64,000 bases of DNA from Aeoliella straminimaris (GTDB taxonomy: Bacteria > Planctomycetota > Planctomycetia > Pirellulales > Lacipirellulaceae), in NCBI RefSeq assembly GCF_024054565.1, contig NZ_JAMXLR010000004.1:1-64000 (forward strand). Reading direction: 5' to 3'. This document shows positions 52,851 to 62,679 of the stretch, in pieces. Both the position numbers and the translations under genes were made by a program. Below the pieces are notes generated by a model. The model was not told the DNA's origin. It saw only the letters and a list, made by a program, of their open reading frames with translations, and searched no databases. How positions within the stretch are numbered: the stretch's first letter is position 1; each line of letters begins with the position of its first letter.

Positions 52851-54587
52851 ATGCTCACTATCGCCGAACTCGCCCGCGCCACCGAGCGTGTGTTCCCCAC
52901 CCATGCCAGGGTGGAACGCTATTACCCGGCTGGAGCAGCGCAGCAGGCCCGGGAAATCCTGGGCCGATGCCTGGATCGCGGCGAAGGACCAGCACTGCTG
53001 ATCGGCTCGCCCGGCACCGGCAAGTCGATGCTGCTGAATGTGCTGGCCGACGATCTGGGCCAGAACCGCCCCGTGGTGTTCCTCACCAGCGCCCAACTCT
53101 GCACCCGGCGGGCGCTGTTGCAGTCCATTCTGTTCGAGCTCGGTCAACCGTATCGCCAGCGGGACGAGGGCGACTTGCGGCTGGCGCTGATGGACTACCT
53201 GAAGAACGGCGACGTAACCAACTCGGGCGTGCTGCTGCTGGTGGACGAAGCCCAGTCGCTGCCGATTCGGTTACTGGAGGAACTCCGCATCCTGGGCAAC
53301 GTCGCGCACCGGGGCGTGCCGATCGTGCGATTGTTGCTGGCCGGTTCTGCACCGTTGGAAGAGACCTTCTCCGAGCCGGAAGTCGAGGCGTTCAACCAGC
53401 GCATTGCGGCGCGGTGTTACCTGTCTCCGCTCAGTCATCACGACACCGCGCAGTACGTGCGCGGTCATTTGGCGGCAGCCGGCGCCAATCCGGACGAACT
53501 GTTTACTGCCGACGCGCTCGATGCGGTGTATCGCGCCACCGATGGAATCGCGCGGCTGGTAAACCAGGTTTGTGACCGGGCGCTCGTGCTGGCCGCCGCG
53601 CACCAGCAGACGCAGGTGAGTAAGCAGTTGGTGGAAGGGGCATGGGCCGACCTGCAGCAATTGCCAACGCCGTGGAACTTGCCCGAAGTGCCCGACACCT
53701 GCAGTGGCGACGATGACGACGATTCGGAGATAGTGGAATTCGGCCCGCTGTCGGAGGATAGCGCGGATGACTCCGAGGAGAAGTTTGTCGAAGCGACATT
53801 CGAGCAAGCAACCACCGCCAGGCTGCACGAGCCAGAAGAAGAGCTGGAACTCGAACTGGAACTCGAAGAGCAGCTAGAAGTCGATCTGCCAGAAGTTGCC
53901 TCGGTACCGCAGGCCCAACCATCCGCGCCGACGACCGAAGGGCTCACCACCGAAGAACCCACGGTGGAAGTGACGGACGTTGAAGTCGCCACGAACGTTA
54001 CCAGGACGCAGCCGTTCAGCAAGCCGGTGGCGGCCAGCGATAGCAGCCCGGCCTCGACGTTGGACGACCTGTTTGGCGGCGACGAATTCGAAGAAGAGGT
54101 GATTATCGACGAATTCAAGAGTTTCGAGCAAACCATTCCGCCCAGCCGCCCGCGGGTCACCAGTGCCTGCGAGGCGGAACTCAGCCAGATGCTGCACGAG
54201 GTGATTCAGTCGGGCGGTGTGACGGAAGACGCACCGATCGAGGCCGCGCAAGCAGAACCAGACGAAGTCATCGCGGATAGGGAAGAGACCACCACGCTTC
54301 CGTCGTTCGGCATCGTGGATATCGAGGTGAACGAACTGCACGATGTGGACGAAATAGCTCCGGACGGCACTGAGTTGGACGACGAGACCGACCAGGTTCT
54401 GGCCGAAATAAACGCCATCGCCGACGAAGCGCAAGACGCGGCCGATGCGAAGAACCAGCCGGCCGCATGGCAGGGTGACGAGTTGGAGATTTTGGTGATC
54501 GAAGACGAGATGTCGACTCCAATGGACACGGCCGCCGCCCACCGCGCGGATTATCGCCAGTTGTTCAAGACGCTTCGCGAGGACTAG
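52851..54587 (+). CDS. ExeA-like AAA ATPase with long acidic tail
   Basis: This encodes 578 residues from MLTIAELARATERVFP, with AAGGA upstream; a frame 25 codons longer is less likely. The ATPase domain (about 20-275) has Walker A IGSPGTGKS, Walker B LLLVDEAQSL and sensor 1 LLLAGSAPLE, as in ExeA and MshM-type ATPases of secretion and pilus systems and in some transposition helpers. Residues about 283-578 are very acidic and low in complexity (for example EEELELELELEEQLEVDLPE), with no membrane helix or peptidoglycan-binding domain. Partner genes for secretion are not adjacent, so its process is unresolved. Confidence 0.78.
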   Translation: MLTIAELARATERVFPTHARVERYYPAGAAQQAREILGRCLDRGEGPALLIGSPGTGKSMLLNVLADDLGQNRPVVFLTSAQLCTRRALLQSILFELGQPYRQRDEGDLRLALMDYLKNGDVTNSGVLLLVDEAQSLPIRLLEELRILGNVAHRGVPIVRLLLAGSAPLEETFSEPEVEAFNQRIAARCYLSPLSHHDTAQYVRGHLAAAGANPDELFTADALDAVYRATDGIARLVNQVCDRALVLAAAHQQTQVSKQLVEGAWADLQQLPTPWNLPEVPDTCSGDDDDDSEIVEFGPLSEDSADDSEEKFVEATFEQATTARLHEPEEELELELELEEQLEVDLPEVASVPQAQPSAPTTEGLTTEEPTVEVTDVEVATNVTRTQPFSKPVAASDSSPASTLDDLFGGDEFEEEVIIDEFKSFEQTIPPSRPRVTSACEAELSQMLHEVIQSGGVTEDAPIEAAQAEPDEVIADREETTTLPSFGIVDIEVNELHDVDEIAPDGTELDDETDQVLAEINAIADEAQDAADAKNQPAAWQGDELEILVIEDEMSTPMDTAAAHRADYRQLFKTLRED

Positions 54588-54674
54588 CAGGCCGATTGTG
54601 TTGTCCAGGCCGATCGCGTGAGGTAGGCTTTCGAGTTCCTCCGACTTCTTGCCTCTAGCCACTTGCCCCACGAC

Positions 54675-55613
54675 ATGACAACCTACCTGGTCACCGGCGG
54701 TGCGGGATTCATCGGTTCGCACATCACCACGGCACTGGTCAAGCGTGGCGACAAAGTGCGGGTGGTCGACGATCTGTCGAGCGGCTTCGAGACGAATCTC
54801 GACCACATTCGCGACGACGTGGAATTCGTCAAGGGAGATGCAGCCGATCCGTCGCTGATGTCGCGGATGTCCGAGGGCGTGGAGGTGGTGTACCACGAAG
54901 CAGCGCTGGCCTCGGTACCGGCCAGCGTTCGGGATCCGATGGCCTCGCATAGGGAGTGCGCCACGTCGACGGTGAACGTGCTGACTTGCGCCCAGCGCGC
55001 AGGCGTCCGGCGGGTAGTGCTGGCGGCCTCGAGCGCCGCCTACGGCGACCAACCCAAGCCGGTGAAGCAAGAGACCGACCCGCTCGACCTTCTTTCGCCC
55101 TACGCCGCGGCCAAGATCGCCAGCGAGTTGTACTGCCAGGCTTTTACCAAGAGCATGGGAATCGAAACCGTGGCGTTGCGGTACTTTAACGTGTACGGAC
55201 CGCGACAGGATCCGGCCAGCGAGTACTCGGCCGTGATCCCGATTTTCGTCAGCAAGATGCTCGCCGGCGAGCGCCCCACCATTTTTGGCGATGGGCTGCA
55301 GTCGCGGGACTTTGTGTTCGTATCCGACGTCGTGGCGGCCAATCTACTGGCGGCCGACGCGGAAAAAGCTGTGGGCGAATCCATCAATGTCGCCTGTGGC
55401 GGGCAATCGACGTTGCTCGACCTGATGGCCGCCATCAACGCCGCGCTCGGCACCGAAGTGCAGCCCGAGTTCGCCCCCCCGCGGACGGGCGATGTCCGCA
55501 ACAGCATGGCCGATATCTCTAAGGCGCGGGACTGCTTGGGCTACGAGCCGGCCGTCGATCTGGCCGAAGGCCTGAAGCGGTCGATTGAGTACTACCGCTC
55601 TATCGCTGGCTGA
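54675..55613 (+). CDS. NAD-dependent sugar-nucleotide epimerase (UDP-glucose 4-epimerase type)
   Basis: This encodes 312 residues from MTTYLVTGGAGFIGSHI. The GGAGFIGSH Rossmann motif, the catalytic Ser in LAASSAAYGD and the Y-x-x-x-K pair in SPYAAAKIASELYC define an extended short-chain dehydrogenase. YFNVYGPRQDP and FVFVSDVV match UDP-glucose or UDP-N-acetylglucosamine 4-epimerases. It supplies sugars for surface polysaccharides. It appears to be monocistronic, followed by a strong hairpin. Confidence 0.88.
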   Translation: MTTYLVTGGAGFIGSHITTALVKRGDKVRVVDDLSSGFETNLDHIRDDVEFVKGDAADPSLMSRMSEGVEVVYHEAALASVPASVRDPMASHRECATSTVNVLTCAQRAGVRRVVLAASSAAYGDQPKPVKQETDPLDLLSPYAAAKIASELYCQAFTKSMGIETVALRYFNVYGPRQDPASEYSAVIPIFVSKMLAGERPTIFGDGLQSRDFVFVSDVVAANLLAADAEKAVGESINVACGGQSTLLDLMAAINAALGTEVQPEFAPPRTGDVRNSMADISKARDCLGYEPAVDLAEGLKRSIEYYRSIAG

Positions 55614-55622
55614 ATGTAGTAT

Positions 55623-55670
55623 GGCCGCCCCGGCCGTACATGGTCCCCGGCGGCTACGGCCGGGGCGGCC
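55623..55670. repeat. Perfect 16-base inverted repeat, likely hairpin terminator
   Basis: Arms GGCCGCCCCGGCCGTA and TACGGCCGGGGCGGCC enclose a 16-base loop, just past the epimerase stop. The composition resembles the palindrome at 25540-25568, so both may belong to a dispersed hairpin family. Confidence 0.65.
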
Positions 55671-55833
55671 AAAGTACGCTTATGATAGCTGTATCAATTT
55701 TGCAGCTCGTAGCGCCAACGGGGTCGGCGCATCTGCCGAATTGCGACGAAATATCTCAAGTCGCGAAACCTATATTTCGGCGTGGCCGGACGGGATAGAG
55801 GTCGGCCTGCAACTTGACTCAGGATGCCAAGAA

Positions 55834-57030
55834 ATGTCGAAGCGAATTGGAATTCTTACCAGTGGGGGCGATTGCCCGGGTTTGAACGCCGTGATTCGGG
55901 GTGCGGTAAAAACCTGCGTGCAACTGGGATACGACTGTGTCGGCTTCCTCAAAGGATACGAAGGTCTGTATGCCCCCGTGCAGTACTTGCCGCTGACCGG
56001 CGAAAGCACCAAGGGCATCTTGAATCAGGGGGGCACCATCCTGGGCTCCACCAACAAGGGCCGCTTCTCCGCGATCCGTGGTGTGAGCGACCGGGTGGAG
56101 ATCGCCCAGCACCTGATCGACGGCGTCAAGGAAACCGTGCGGCATCTGGACCTGGACGGTTTAATTTGCGTCGGCGGCGACGGTTCGCTGGCCATTGCCC
56201 AACAATTCTACGAAAACGGCATCCCCGTAGTGGGCGTGCCGAAGACGATCGACAACGACCTGACTGCCACGGCGTTCACCTTTGGCTTCGACAGTGCGAT
56301 TGAATGCGCCACCGATGCGCTCGACCGCCTGCACACGACGGCGGCCAGTCACGAACGCATCATGGTGCTCGAGGTCATGGGTCGGCACGCCGGCTGGATC
56401 GCCCTGCACTCGGGCATCGCGGGCGGCGGCGACGTAATCCTGATTCCCGAGATTCCGTGGTCCTACGAACACGTGTGCCACAAGATTCTGCACCGCGAGA
56501 GCCAAGGCAAGAAGTTCACCCTGGTGGTTGTTGCCGAAGGGGCCCACTTGCCCGATGGTGCGATGGTGGGCGAGCAGCAGGATGGCCGGCAGATGAAGCT
56601 GGGCGGCATTGGCAAAGCGGTGACGCAGGAAATCGAGCGGCGACTGCATCGCGAGACGCGACTGTGCGTGTTGGGTCACTTGCAACGTGGTGGTGCCCCC
56701 ACCACTTTCGATCGAGTGCTGGCCACCCAGTTTGGCGCCCACGCGGTGCGATTGGTGGTCGAAGGACGGTTCGGCGAGATGATCTGTTCGCGCCCGCCGG
56801 AGATGACCAGCGTGCCCATTGCGGAGGCCGTTAGCAAGATTCGCCAGGTCGATCCGCTCGGCCCTGCCGTGCAGGCCGCCCGGGCACTGGGCATCAGCTT
56901 TGGCGACCGCCCCGCGGACGAATTGTCTCATGGCGTTTTCGACCTGAAACTCGAACACGTACCCGACGGACCAGACACCGAAGGGCTGCTCGAAAGCACT
57001 CAGTCGGCCGTTCAAGCGGCGTTCGCGTAG
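55834..57030 (+). CDS. 6-phosphofructokinase
   Basis: This encodes 398 residues from [18 protein letters not shown]; the frame extends further upstream through the hairpin and is not coding there. Motifs: [14 protein letters not shown] (N-terminal nucleotide site), GGDGS near residue 113, PKTIDNDLTAT with catalytic Asp, and MGRHAGWIAL. Gly after GGD is expected for an ATP-dependent enzyme, whereas pyrophosphate enzymes usually have Asp, while the Lys in PKTIDND is shared with pyrophosphate and some eukaryotic enzymes. It phosphorylates fructose 6-phosphate. A second, more divergent copy lies at 60178. Confidence 0.9.
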   Translation: MSKRIGILTSGGDCPGLNAVIRGAVKTCVQLGYDCVGFLKGYEGLYAPVQYLPLTGESTKGILNQGGTILGSTNKGRFSAIRGVSDRVEIAQHLIDGVKETVRHLDLDGLICVGGDGSLAIAQQFYENGIPVVGVPKTIDNDLTATAFTFGFDSAIECATDALDRLHTTAASHERIMVLEVMGRHAGWIALHSGIAGGGDVILIPEIPWSYEHVCHKILHRESQGKKFTLVVVAEGAHLPDGAMVGEQQDGRQMKLGGIGKAVTQEIERRLHRETRLCVLGHLQRGGAPTTFDRVLATQFGAHAVRLVVEGRFGEMICSRPPEMTSVPIAEAVSKIRQVDPLGPAVQAARALGISFGDRPADELSHGVFDLKLEHVPDGPDTEGLLESTQSAVQAAFA

Positions 57031-57207
57031 GGCGAGCCGTCATGGCTCAACAAGGTGCGTTTCGCAGGTAAGGTCAAGGGCTGGAACGCCTGCTTACTAC
57101 GGCCTTTTCGTGTTGCGATTTCCGGTTTTCTCGAGCCTCTGCGGTTTGCTGCCAGAAGTGGGCCGCGGACGTTGTCACCGGCCGATGGCCAAGCTAAGCT
57201 GAGGAAC

Positions 57208-58206
57208 ATGAACATCACCTCTTGCGTCCGATCGTTGGCACTCATCCCTCTGTCGATGGTGCTGGTTACAACCACTTCGCGTGCCGAAGACTCTGCCGGC
57301 TATTCTTGGAACAACAACGAGTCCCAACACTACGCTGAGCTGAGCTTCGATGGTTCGCCTCTGGTGCGTTACATGTACGCTCCGCTGGACGAATCGTCGG
57401 ACGCAAAGCGGGCGGAGACCTACAAGCCATACCTGCATGTATACAGCCCCGATGGATCGCAGATCATCACCAAGGGCCCGGGTGGTTTGTACCCGCATCA
57501 CCGCGGCATTTACTTCGGCTTCAACAAGATCACCTATGGCGATGGCAAGCGTTGCGATACTTGGCACTGCACCAACGGCGCCTACGAACAGAACGAGAGC
57601 ATCGATTCGATAGATGCCGACGACGATAGCGGCACCCTGGAGACAACCATCTCCTGGCATGGCAAAGGTGGTGAGCTGTTTGCGAACGAATCGCGCAAAC
57701 AGACCATTTCGAAGACTGGCGACATGACTCAGATCGACTTCGAGTCGCAGCTCGAATGTGCCGACGGCATCGACAAGATTCATCTCGATGGCGACCCCCA
57801 GCATGCGGGCGTGCAGTTCCGTGCCTCGCAGAAGGTTGCCGACGAGACGGCCAAGCAGACCTACTATGTCCGCACTGACGGCAAGGGCAAGCCGGGCGAG
57901 ACACGCAACTGGAACCACACCAAGAAGGACGACCCGGTCAACGGCGAAACCACCAATCGTCCCTGGCTCGCCATGTCGGTGGTCATCGACGGGGCGCGGT
58001 ACACGGTGCTGTACCTCGACCACCCCGACAATCCCAAGCCGGCCCACTACAGCGAACGCGATTACGGCCGCTTTGGTTCCTACTTTGTGACCGATGTAAC
58101 GCCCGACAAACCGCTCGACGTCAAGTACCGCTATTTCATCAAGCCGGGCGAAATGACCGTGGACGAATGCCAGAAGTTGCACGACGAATTCGTCGGCCAG
58201 CGCTAA
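57208..58206 (+). CDS. Secreted DUF6807 (PmoA-like) protein
   Basis: This encodes 332 residues from MNITSCVRSLALIPLSMVLV, a signal peptide (GAGGA upstream); the frame runs further back but without signal features. The family motif YPHHRGIYFGFNKI (about 94-107) and the later DPQHAGVQFR and RPWLAMSVVIDG are those of DUF6807, called PmoA-like in older naming but not shown to be a methane oxygenase. A carbohydrate-related role is often assumed. Its stop overlaps that of the convergent protease gene by four bases (CTAA). Confidence 0.82.
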   Translation: MNITSCVRSLALIPLSMVLVTTTSRAEDSAGYSWNNNESQHYAELSFDGSPLVRYMYAPLDESSDAKRAETYKPYLHVYSPDGSQIITKGPGGLYPHHRGIYFGFNKITYGDGKRCDTWHCTNGAYEQNESIDSIDADDDSGTLETTISWHGKGGELFANESRKQTISKTGDMTQIDFESQLECADGIDKIHLDGDPQHAGVQFRASQKVADETAKQTYYVRTDGKGKPGETRNWNHTKKDDPVNGETTNRPWLAMSVVIDGARYTVLYLDHPDNPKPAHYSERDYGRFGSYFVTDVTPDKPLDVKYRYFIKPGEMTVDECQKLHDEFVGQR

Positions 58207-59852
58207 AGGCTCGATCCGCGTCTGGTGTATCCGACGGCGCCAAGCAGCAAGGTGCAGGCAACTGCGATGGCGGCCGATGAAGCCTCGGGAACCTGCAAAC
58301 CACTACTCGTCCCCATGGCAGTGCTGACCGCCTGATGCATCAAGTTCAGGTCCGTTAAATCGGTCAGGCCGCTAAAGTCGAGGTCGCCGTGGTAGTACTT
58401 GTCGATGCTCGACATGTTGAGGGTGTCCGTCATCCAGCCGGCCAAGAATAGATCGATGTCGTCCTGATTCACGATGCGGTCCTGGTTCAGGTCGCCAGCC
58501 AGTCCATTCAGCGGGCTGATCAGCTCGAACTCGAGGTCGATCCAGCTACCAATCGCATCGACACCATTGGCGATGGCCGTGATGTTCCACCAACTGCCCG
58601 CCAGGATAGTTGGGGCCGGCGGGTTGTAGTCGAGGAAGTCGATCGTGGGGGTCGACTGTCCCACGGCGCCGGCGTCGACAATGAACCTCGACATGCCAAA
58701 TTCGGTGTCCTCGATCGAACTGCCAATCTCCAGCAAGCGTTCGCGGCTGTTGGTTTCCGAATCGATATCCACCAGTGCCCCGGTGAGTCGATTGTCGCCA
58801 TCGGCCTCGCCGCTGAGGTAGAACTGCACACCGTCGGCACCCGAGCGGTATTCGATATCAATCGTTTGCGTTTCGGCTAAGAATGTTCCGGTGTCGGTGT
58901 CGAAGTACTGCCCCAACCGTTGGTACTGCAAGCCATAATTCACCCCAGCGGCGTAGCCTTCCACGACACCGTAGTTGCCCAAGCCATCGGTCATCGACTG
59001 CAGTTCGTCGTGGGCGTAGATGCGATGGACGCCCTCGCCCAGGCCATCTTCGCCATCGACACGAGGAAACTGCGACTCGGAAATCCACCCGACGTCGGAC
59101 ACCTTCTCACGAATGCGAAAGTCGCCCGTGCTGATGTTGCCCATCGTGTCGAAGGGATTGCTGTACTCGTACGAGGCCACACCAAACGGCATGGGGTCGT
59201 AGGGCGAGACGCCGGGGATGTACTCTTCGTACTGTTGCGACTGTTCGTTCCAGGTATAAGGGTGGAAGTTGCTGTCGTTGCGGGTGACGAACGCCTTGGC
59301 ATGATCGACACCCACTTGATGGCCAATCTCGTGCTGTGTCACTTGGGTGCGGATCGACTGCAGATAGATGCGGTTGCTGGTCGATAGTCCCGACCAGCCC
59401 GTGTCATTGGTGGTGTAGCCGATGTCGTAAGCGAACAGGTAATAGTCCGACAGGTTCTTCCCCAGTCCTTGGGCCACGTTGTTGGCGAGTTGGTAGAAGT
59501 TGCTGGGGCGGGTATTGTCGTCGTTCAGTTCGATGGGGGTGTCGATAATGTCATCGAAGTAGAAGTCGAACTGCCCCCCGGAGTTCGTGGCGTAGAAACT
59601 CCGCATCTGCTCTTCCCGCTGTCGATGCGTATCGACTCGATTGTCCCACTGTTCGGTGGAGAGCGGACTGTCGACGTCGTGCACGACCATCATCAACACC
59701 TTCTTCAAGCCGTTGTAGCGATCGGTGCCCGAGCGACTGTCCTGTGGGATCGAGGGATCGGGAAAGATGTCGGCCCGCGCTGCAGACCACCCTGTGGAGA
59801 AAAGCAGCGTCAGAATAGCGACGCAGCATGGCCGCCCTATCGATTGAGTCAT
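58203..59852 (-). CDS. Secreted metzincin-like protease with dockerin-like repeats and PEP-CTERM tail
   Basis: This encodes 549 residues from MTQSIGRPCCVAILTLLFST, a signal peptide; the frame 87 codons upstream is not coding in character. Residues about 173-184 are QHEIGHQVGVDH, the HExxHxxGxxH zinc site of metzincins, and NPFDTMGN (about 234) is a plausible Met-turn. GDLNQDRIVNQDDIDLF (about 452) and GDLDFSGLTDLTDLNLM are calcium-loop repeats of the dockerin type found at the end of many planctomycete secreted proteins. The C-terminus has VPEASS, a hydrophobic helix and a basic end, the PEP-CTERM signal for exosortase-dependent anchoring. It is likely to digest extracellular protein. Confidence 0.82.
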   Translation of the reverse strand: MTQSIGRPCCVAILTLLFSTGWSAARADIFPDPSIPQDSRSGTDRYNGLKKVLMMVVHDVDSPLSTEQWDNRVDTHRQREEQMRSFYATNSGGQFDFYFDDIIDTPIELNDDNTRPSNFYQLANNVAQGLGKNLSDYYLFAYDIGYTTNDTGWSGLSTSNRIYLQSIRTQVTQHEIGHQVGVDHAKAFVTRNDSNFHPYTWNEQSQQYEEYIPGVSPYDPMPFGVASYEYSNPFDTMGNISTGDFRIREKVSDVGWISESQFPRVDGEDGLGEGVHRIYAHDELQSMTDGLGNYGVVEGYAAGVNYGLQYQRLGQYFDTDTGTFLAETQTIDIEYRSGADGVQFYLSGEADGDNRLTGALVDIDSETNSRERLLEIGSSIEDTEFGMSRFIVDAGAVGQSTPTIDFLDYNPPAPTILAGSWWNITAIANGVDAIGSWIDLEFELISPLNGLAGDLNQDRIVNQDDIDLFLAGWMTDTLNMSSIDKYYHGDLDFSGLTDLTDLNLMHQAVSTAMGTSSGLQVPEASSAAIAVACTLLLGAVGYTRRGSSL

Positions 59853-60177
59853 TGCGCACCTGTGTTCTCTGTTTCCTGTCCCAGGACCCCCACGGCCGCC
59901 GGCGGAAAACCGCCTGGAGGCTACGGTTGGCCTTGTCGACCTCGAGCGTCGTTCGGGTCGCACCGAATATTCCGCAGGATCATGATAGAGGAGCGGACGG
60001 TGGACCGAGGCCGGTTTTCTCGCAGTTATCGACCGCTTTTGCGCAACTTTGGCGTTCATCGATGGATCGCGGACGCGCGTCTGGGCAACGCCTGGGCGGT
60101 TCCACCCTTCCATCTATTCAGTAACATAGAGTTGTGAGTCCTCAGAATCGTAAGGCGGCGGAAGGTTAAGGGAGTAT
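59853..60177. other. Divergent intergenic region
   Basis: These 325 bases separate the protease gene from the second phosphofructokinase. There is a GC-rich hairpin-like segment near 59888-59935 and A/T-richer DNA near 60105-60140. I see no gene or known riboswitch fold. Confidence 0.4.
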
Positions 60178-61308
60178 ATGGCAAGCGATCAGTGCATTGG
60201 CGTCCTCACCAGCGGTGGCGATTGCCCCGGATTGAATGCTGCGATTCGAGGGCTCGGCAAGGCCGCCCTCGATCGATTCGACATGTCGATGATCGGATTC
60301 CGCGACGGTTTTCGTGGTCTGGTGCAGGATCGTACGCTGCGAATCACCGGCGAGAAGCTCTCCGGCATCCTGACCGATGGTGGCACCATTCTGGGCACCA
60401 GTCGCGATAAACCCCACAAAATGCCCATCGGCGACCGCACCGAAGACATGACCCCCGCCATTGTCGAGACGTACCATCGACATGGCCTGGAGGCAGTGGT
60501 CTGCATCGGCGGCGGCGGCACCCAGAAGAATGCCATGCGGCTCATGGAGGCGGGCCTGAATGTTGTCACCCTGCCAAAGACTATCGACAACGATATCGCC
60601 GGCACGGACGTTTCGTTCGGCTTCGACACGGCGCTGCAGATTGCCACCGAAGCCATCGATCGCCTACACAGCACGGCCACCAGTCACCACCGCGTGATCG
60701 TCGTTGAACTGATGGGCCACCGGGCCGGGTGGCTGGCACTTGGTGCGGGCATTGCCGGCGGTGCGGACGCCATTCTGATTCCCGAAATCCCCTACAGCCC
60801 AGAGGTGGTGGCGGAAGCCATCAAACGACGAGCCAAGCGGGGGCACCGCTTCAGCATCGTGGCTGTGGCCGAAGGCGCCGTGACCATCGAGCAGCAACAG
60901 CAGATCGACTCGTTGGTGCAACAGAAGAAAGACGCCCAGGACAAGGATGAGAAGAAAACTGCCTCGGACGCTTTGAAGAAGTTCCACGAAGAGCACGTGG
61001 ACCACACGCTGCACCTGACAGGTCAACTGGAAAAGTCGACCGGAATGGAGTCGCGTCTGACGATCCTCGGGCACCTGCAGCGGGGCGGAACTCCGTCGGC
61101 CGCCGACCGCCTGCTCGCCACACGGTTGGGCTCGGCCTGTGCCGAGGTGCTCTCGAAGCGGCAATACGCCGTGATGGTCGCCGCGCGGGGCGATGCCACC
61201 GAGAACATCCCGCTGGTAGAAGTTGCCGGCCAGAAGAAGCTGGTTCCGCCCGACCATCCTTGGGTGCGAGCCGCCCGCTTAGTAGGCACCTGCATGGGCG
61301 ACGAGTAG
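60178..61308 (+). CDS. Divergent second phosphofructokinase
   Basis: This encodes 376 residues, with GGGAG upstream. It shares [50 protein letters not shown] and the C-terminal [13 protein letters not shown] with the first copy. The metal-binding GGDG(S/T) motif reads GGGGTQ here (about residue 110), so the Asp that contacts Mg is lacking; similar GGNGT forms occur in other bacterial phosphofructokinases. A helical insertion (about 240-275, [20 protein letters not shown]) is also absent from copy one. It may use another phosphoryl donor or substrate, or regulate the first enzyme. Confidence 0.85.
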   Translation: MASDQCIGVLTSGGDCPGLNAAIRGLGKAALDRFDMSMIGFRDGFRGLVQDRTLRITGEKLSGILTDGGTILGTSRDKPHKMPIGDRTEDMTPAIVETYHRHGLEAVVCIGGGGTQKNAMRLMEAGLNVVTLPKTIDNDIAGTDVSFGFDTALQIATEAIDRLHSTATSHHRVIVVELMGHRAGWLALGAGIAGGADAILIPEIPYSPEVVAEAIKRRAKRGHRFSIVAVAEGAVTIEQQQQIDSLVQQKKDAQDKDEKKTASDALKKFHEEHVDHTLHLTGQLEKSTGMESRLTILGHLQRGGTPSAADRLLATRLGSACAEVLSKRQYAVMVAARGDATENIPLVEVAGQKKLVPPDHPWVRAARLVGTCMGDE

Positions 61309-61349
61309 CAAGCGCTGCGATGCTCGCCGGAATGGGGTATCCTGGCAGC

Positions 61350-62552
61350 ATGATCTACCGAACCTTTGGCCGCACCGGCCTGCAGATGCCCGTCTTCAGC
61401 TGCGGTGGCATGCGCTATCAGCAGTCGTGGTCCGATATGCCCCTTGCGGAGGTCGAGGCGGAGAATCAGCGCAACCTCGAGGCCACGATCCGCCGCTCCG
61501 TCGAGCTGGGCATCAACCATATCGAGACGGCTCGCGGATACGGATCCAGCGAGCGCCAGTTGGGCGTCGTGTTGCCAACCTTCGAACGGGATAAGCTGAT
61601 CGTCCAGACCAAGATCGCGCCCGCTGCCGATCCGGCCGTGTTCGAACAGCAATTTGCCGAATCGCTGGAGCGATTGAACCTGGAGCATGTCGACCTGCTG
61701 GCCATCCACGGCATCAACAACCACGAGTTGCTGTGGCAGTCGACGCGGCCCGGTGGCTGTCTGGCCAGTGCTCGACGACTGCAGGCCGAAGGCAAGGCGC
61801 GGCACATCGGTTTTTCGACGCATGCCTCGACCGACACCATCCTCGCCGCGCTACAACATGAAGGTGATGGCGGTTTCGATTACGTGAACCTGCACTGGTA
61901 CTACATCAACCAGAGCAACTGGCCTGCCATTGAACTCGCCCATCAACTCGACATGGGCGTGTTCATCATCTCGCCCAACGACAAGGGTGGTATGCTGTAT
62001 CGGCCCTCGGACAAACTCGTCGAGCTTTGCCGGCCGCTGCACCCCATTGTGTTCAATAGCCTGTTCTGCTTATCCCATCCCGAGGTGCACACGCTGAGCC
62101 TTGGTGCGTCGAAACCCAGTGATTTCGACTTGCAGATGTCGAGCCTGGAACTGTTGGACCACGCCGCCGGCACCATTGCGCCGATCGTCTCGCGACTCGA
62201 CCAGGCCATGGTCGATGCGGTGGGCGCCGAGGTCGCTACTCGGTTTGTCGAGGGACTGCCCGACTGGGAGGCGTCGCCCGGCTACATGAACATGCAGACC
62301 ATGCTGTGGTTGCGCAACGTGGCGTTAGCGTACGACCTGACGGAGTATGGCAAAATGCGTTACAACTTGCTGGGCAACGGCGGCCACTGGTTCGAAGGAC
62401 TGAGCGCTGCGCACCTCGACGCTATCTCCGACGAAAAGTTCAACCAGGCGGTGAAGGATTCTCCCTTTGCCAAGGAGGTTCGTGGCTGGCTGGCCGAGAC
62501 GCACGCCATGCTCGGCGGGGCGGAGATAAAACGCCTTAGCCAGGGCGAGTAG
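61350..62552 (+). CDS. Aldo/keto reductase
   Basis: This encodes 400 residues from MIYRTFGRTGLQMPVFSCGG. Catalytic residues fit the family: the active-site Tyr in HIETARGYGSSE (with Glu where Asp is usual), Lys in VQTKIAP and His in LAIHGINN. Relatives of this long type often carry a C-terminal 4Fe-4S ferredoxin-like domain, but here residues after about 280 have no Cys cluster, although the length is kept. The role is NAD(P)H-dependent reduction of an unknown carbonyl. It starts 41 bases after the phosphofructokinase stop, so the two may share a transcript. Confidence 0.82.
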   Translation: MIYRTFGRTGLQMPVFSCGGMRYQQSWSDMPLAEVEAENQRNLEATIRRSVELGINHIETARGYGSSERQLGVVLPTFERDKLIVQTKIAPAADPAVFEQQFAESLERLNLEHVDLLAIHGINNHELLWQSTRPGGCLASARRLQAEGKARHIGFSTHASTDTILAALQHEGDGGFDYVNLHWYYINQSNWPAIELAHQLDMGVFIISPNDKGGMLYRPSDKLVELCRPLHPIVFNSLFCLSHPEVHTLSLGASKPSDFDLQMSSLELLDHAAGTIAPIVSRLDQAMVDAVGAEVATRFVEGLPDWEASPGYMNMQTMLWLRNVALAYDLTEYGKMRYNLLGNGGHWFEGLSAAHLDAISDEKFNQAVKDSPFAKEVRGWLAETHAMLGGAEIKRLSQGE

Positions 62553-62679
62553 CAGCTCGCGGTGGCAGTAGAGCCGGCAAGCCGAAGCCCCTGCGGCTTC
62601 ACGGTTTGACATCCGCGCCGCGGTTCGCGAAACTTTGAGTCTGAAATCCATACTCTTTTCTCAGGCTGGAGATTCCAAT

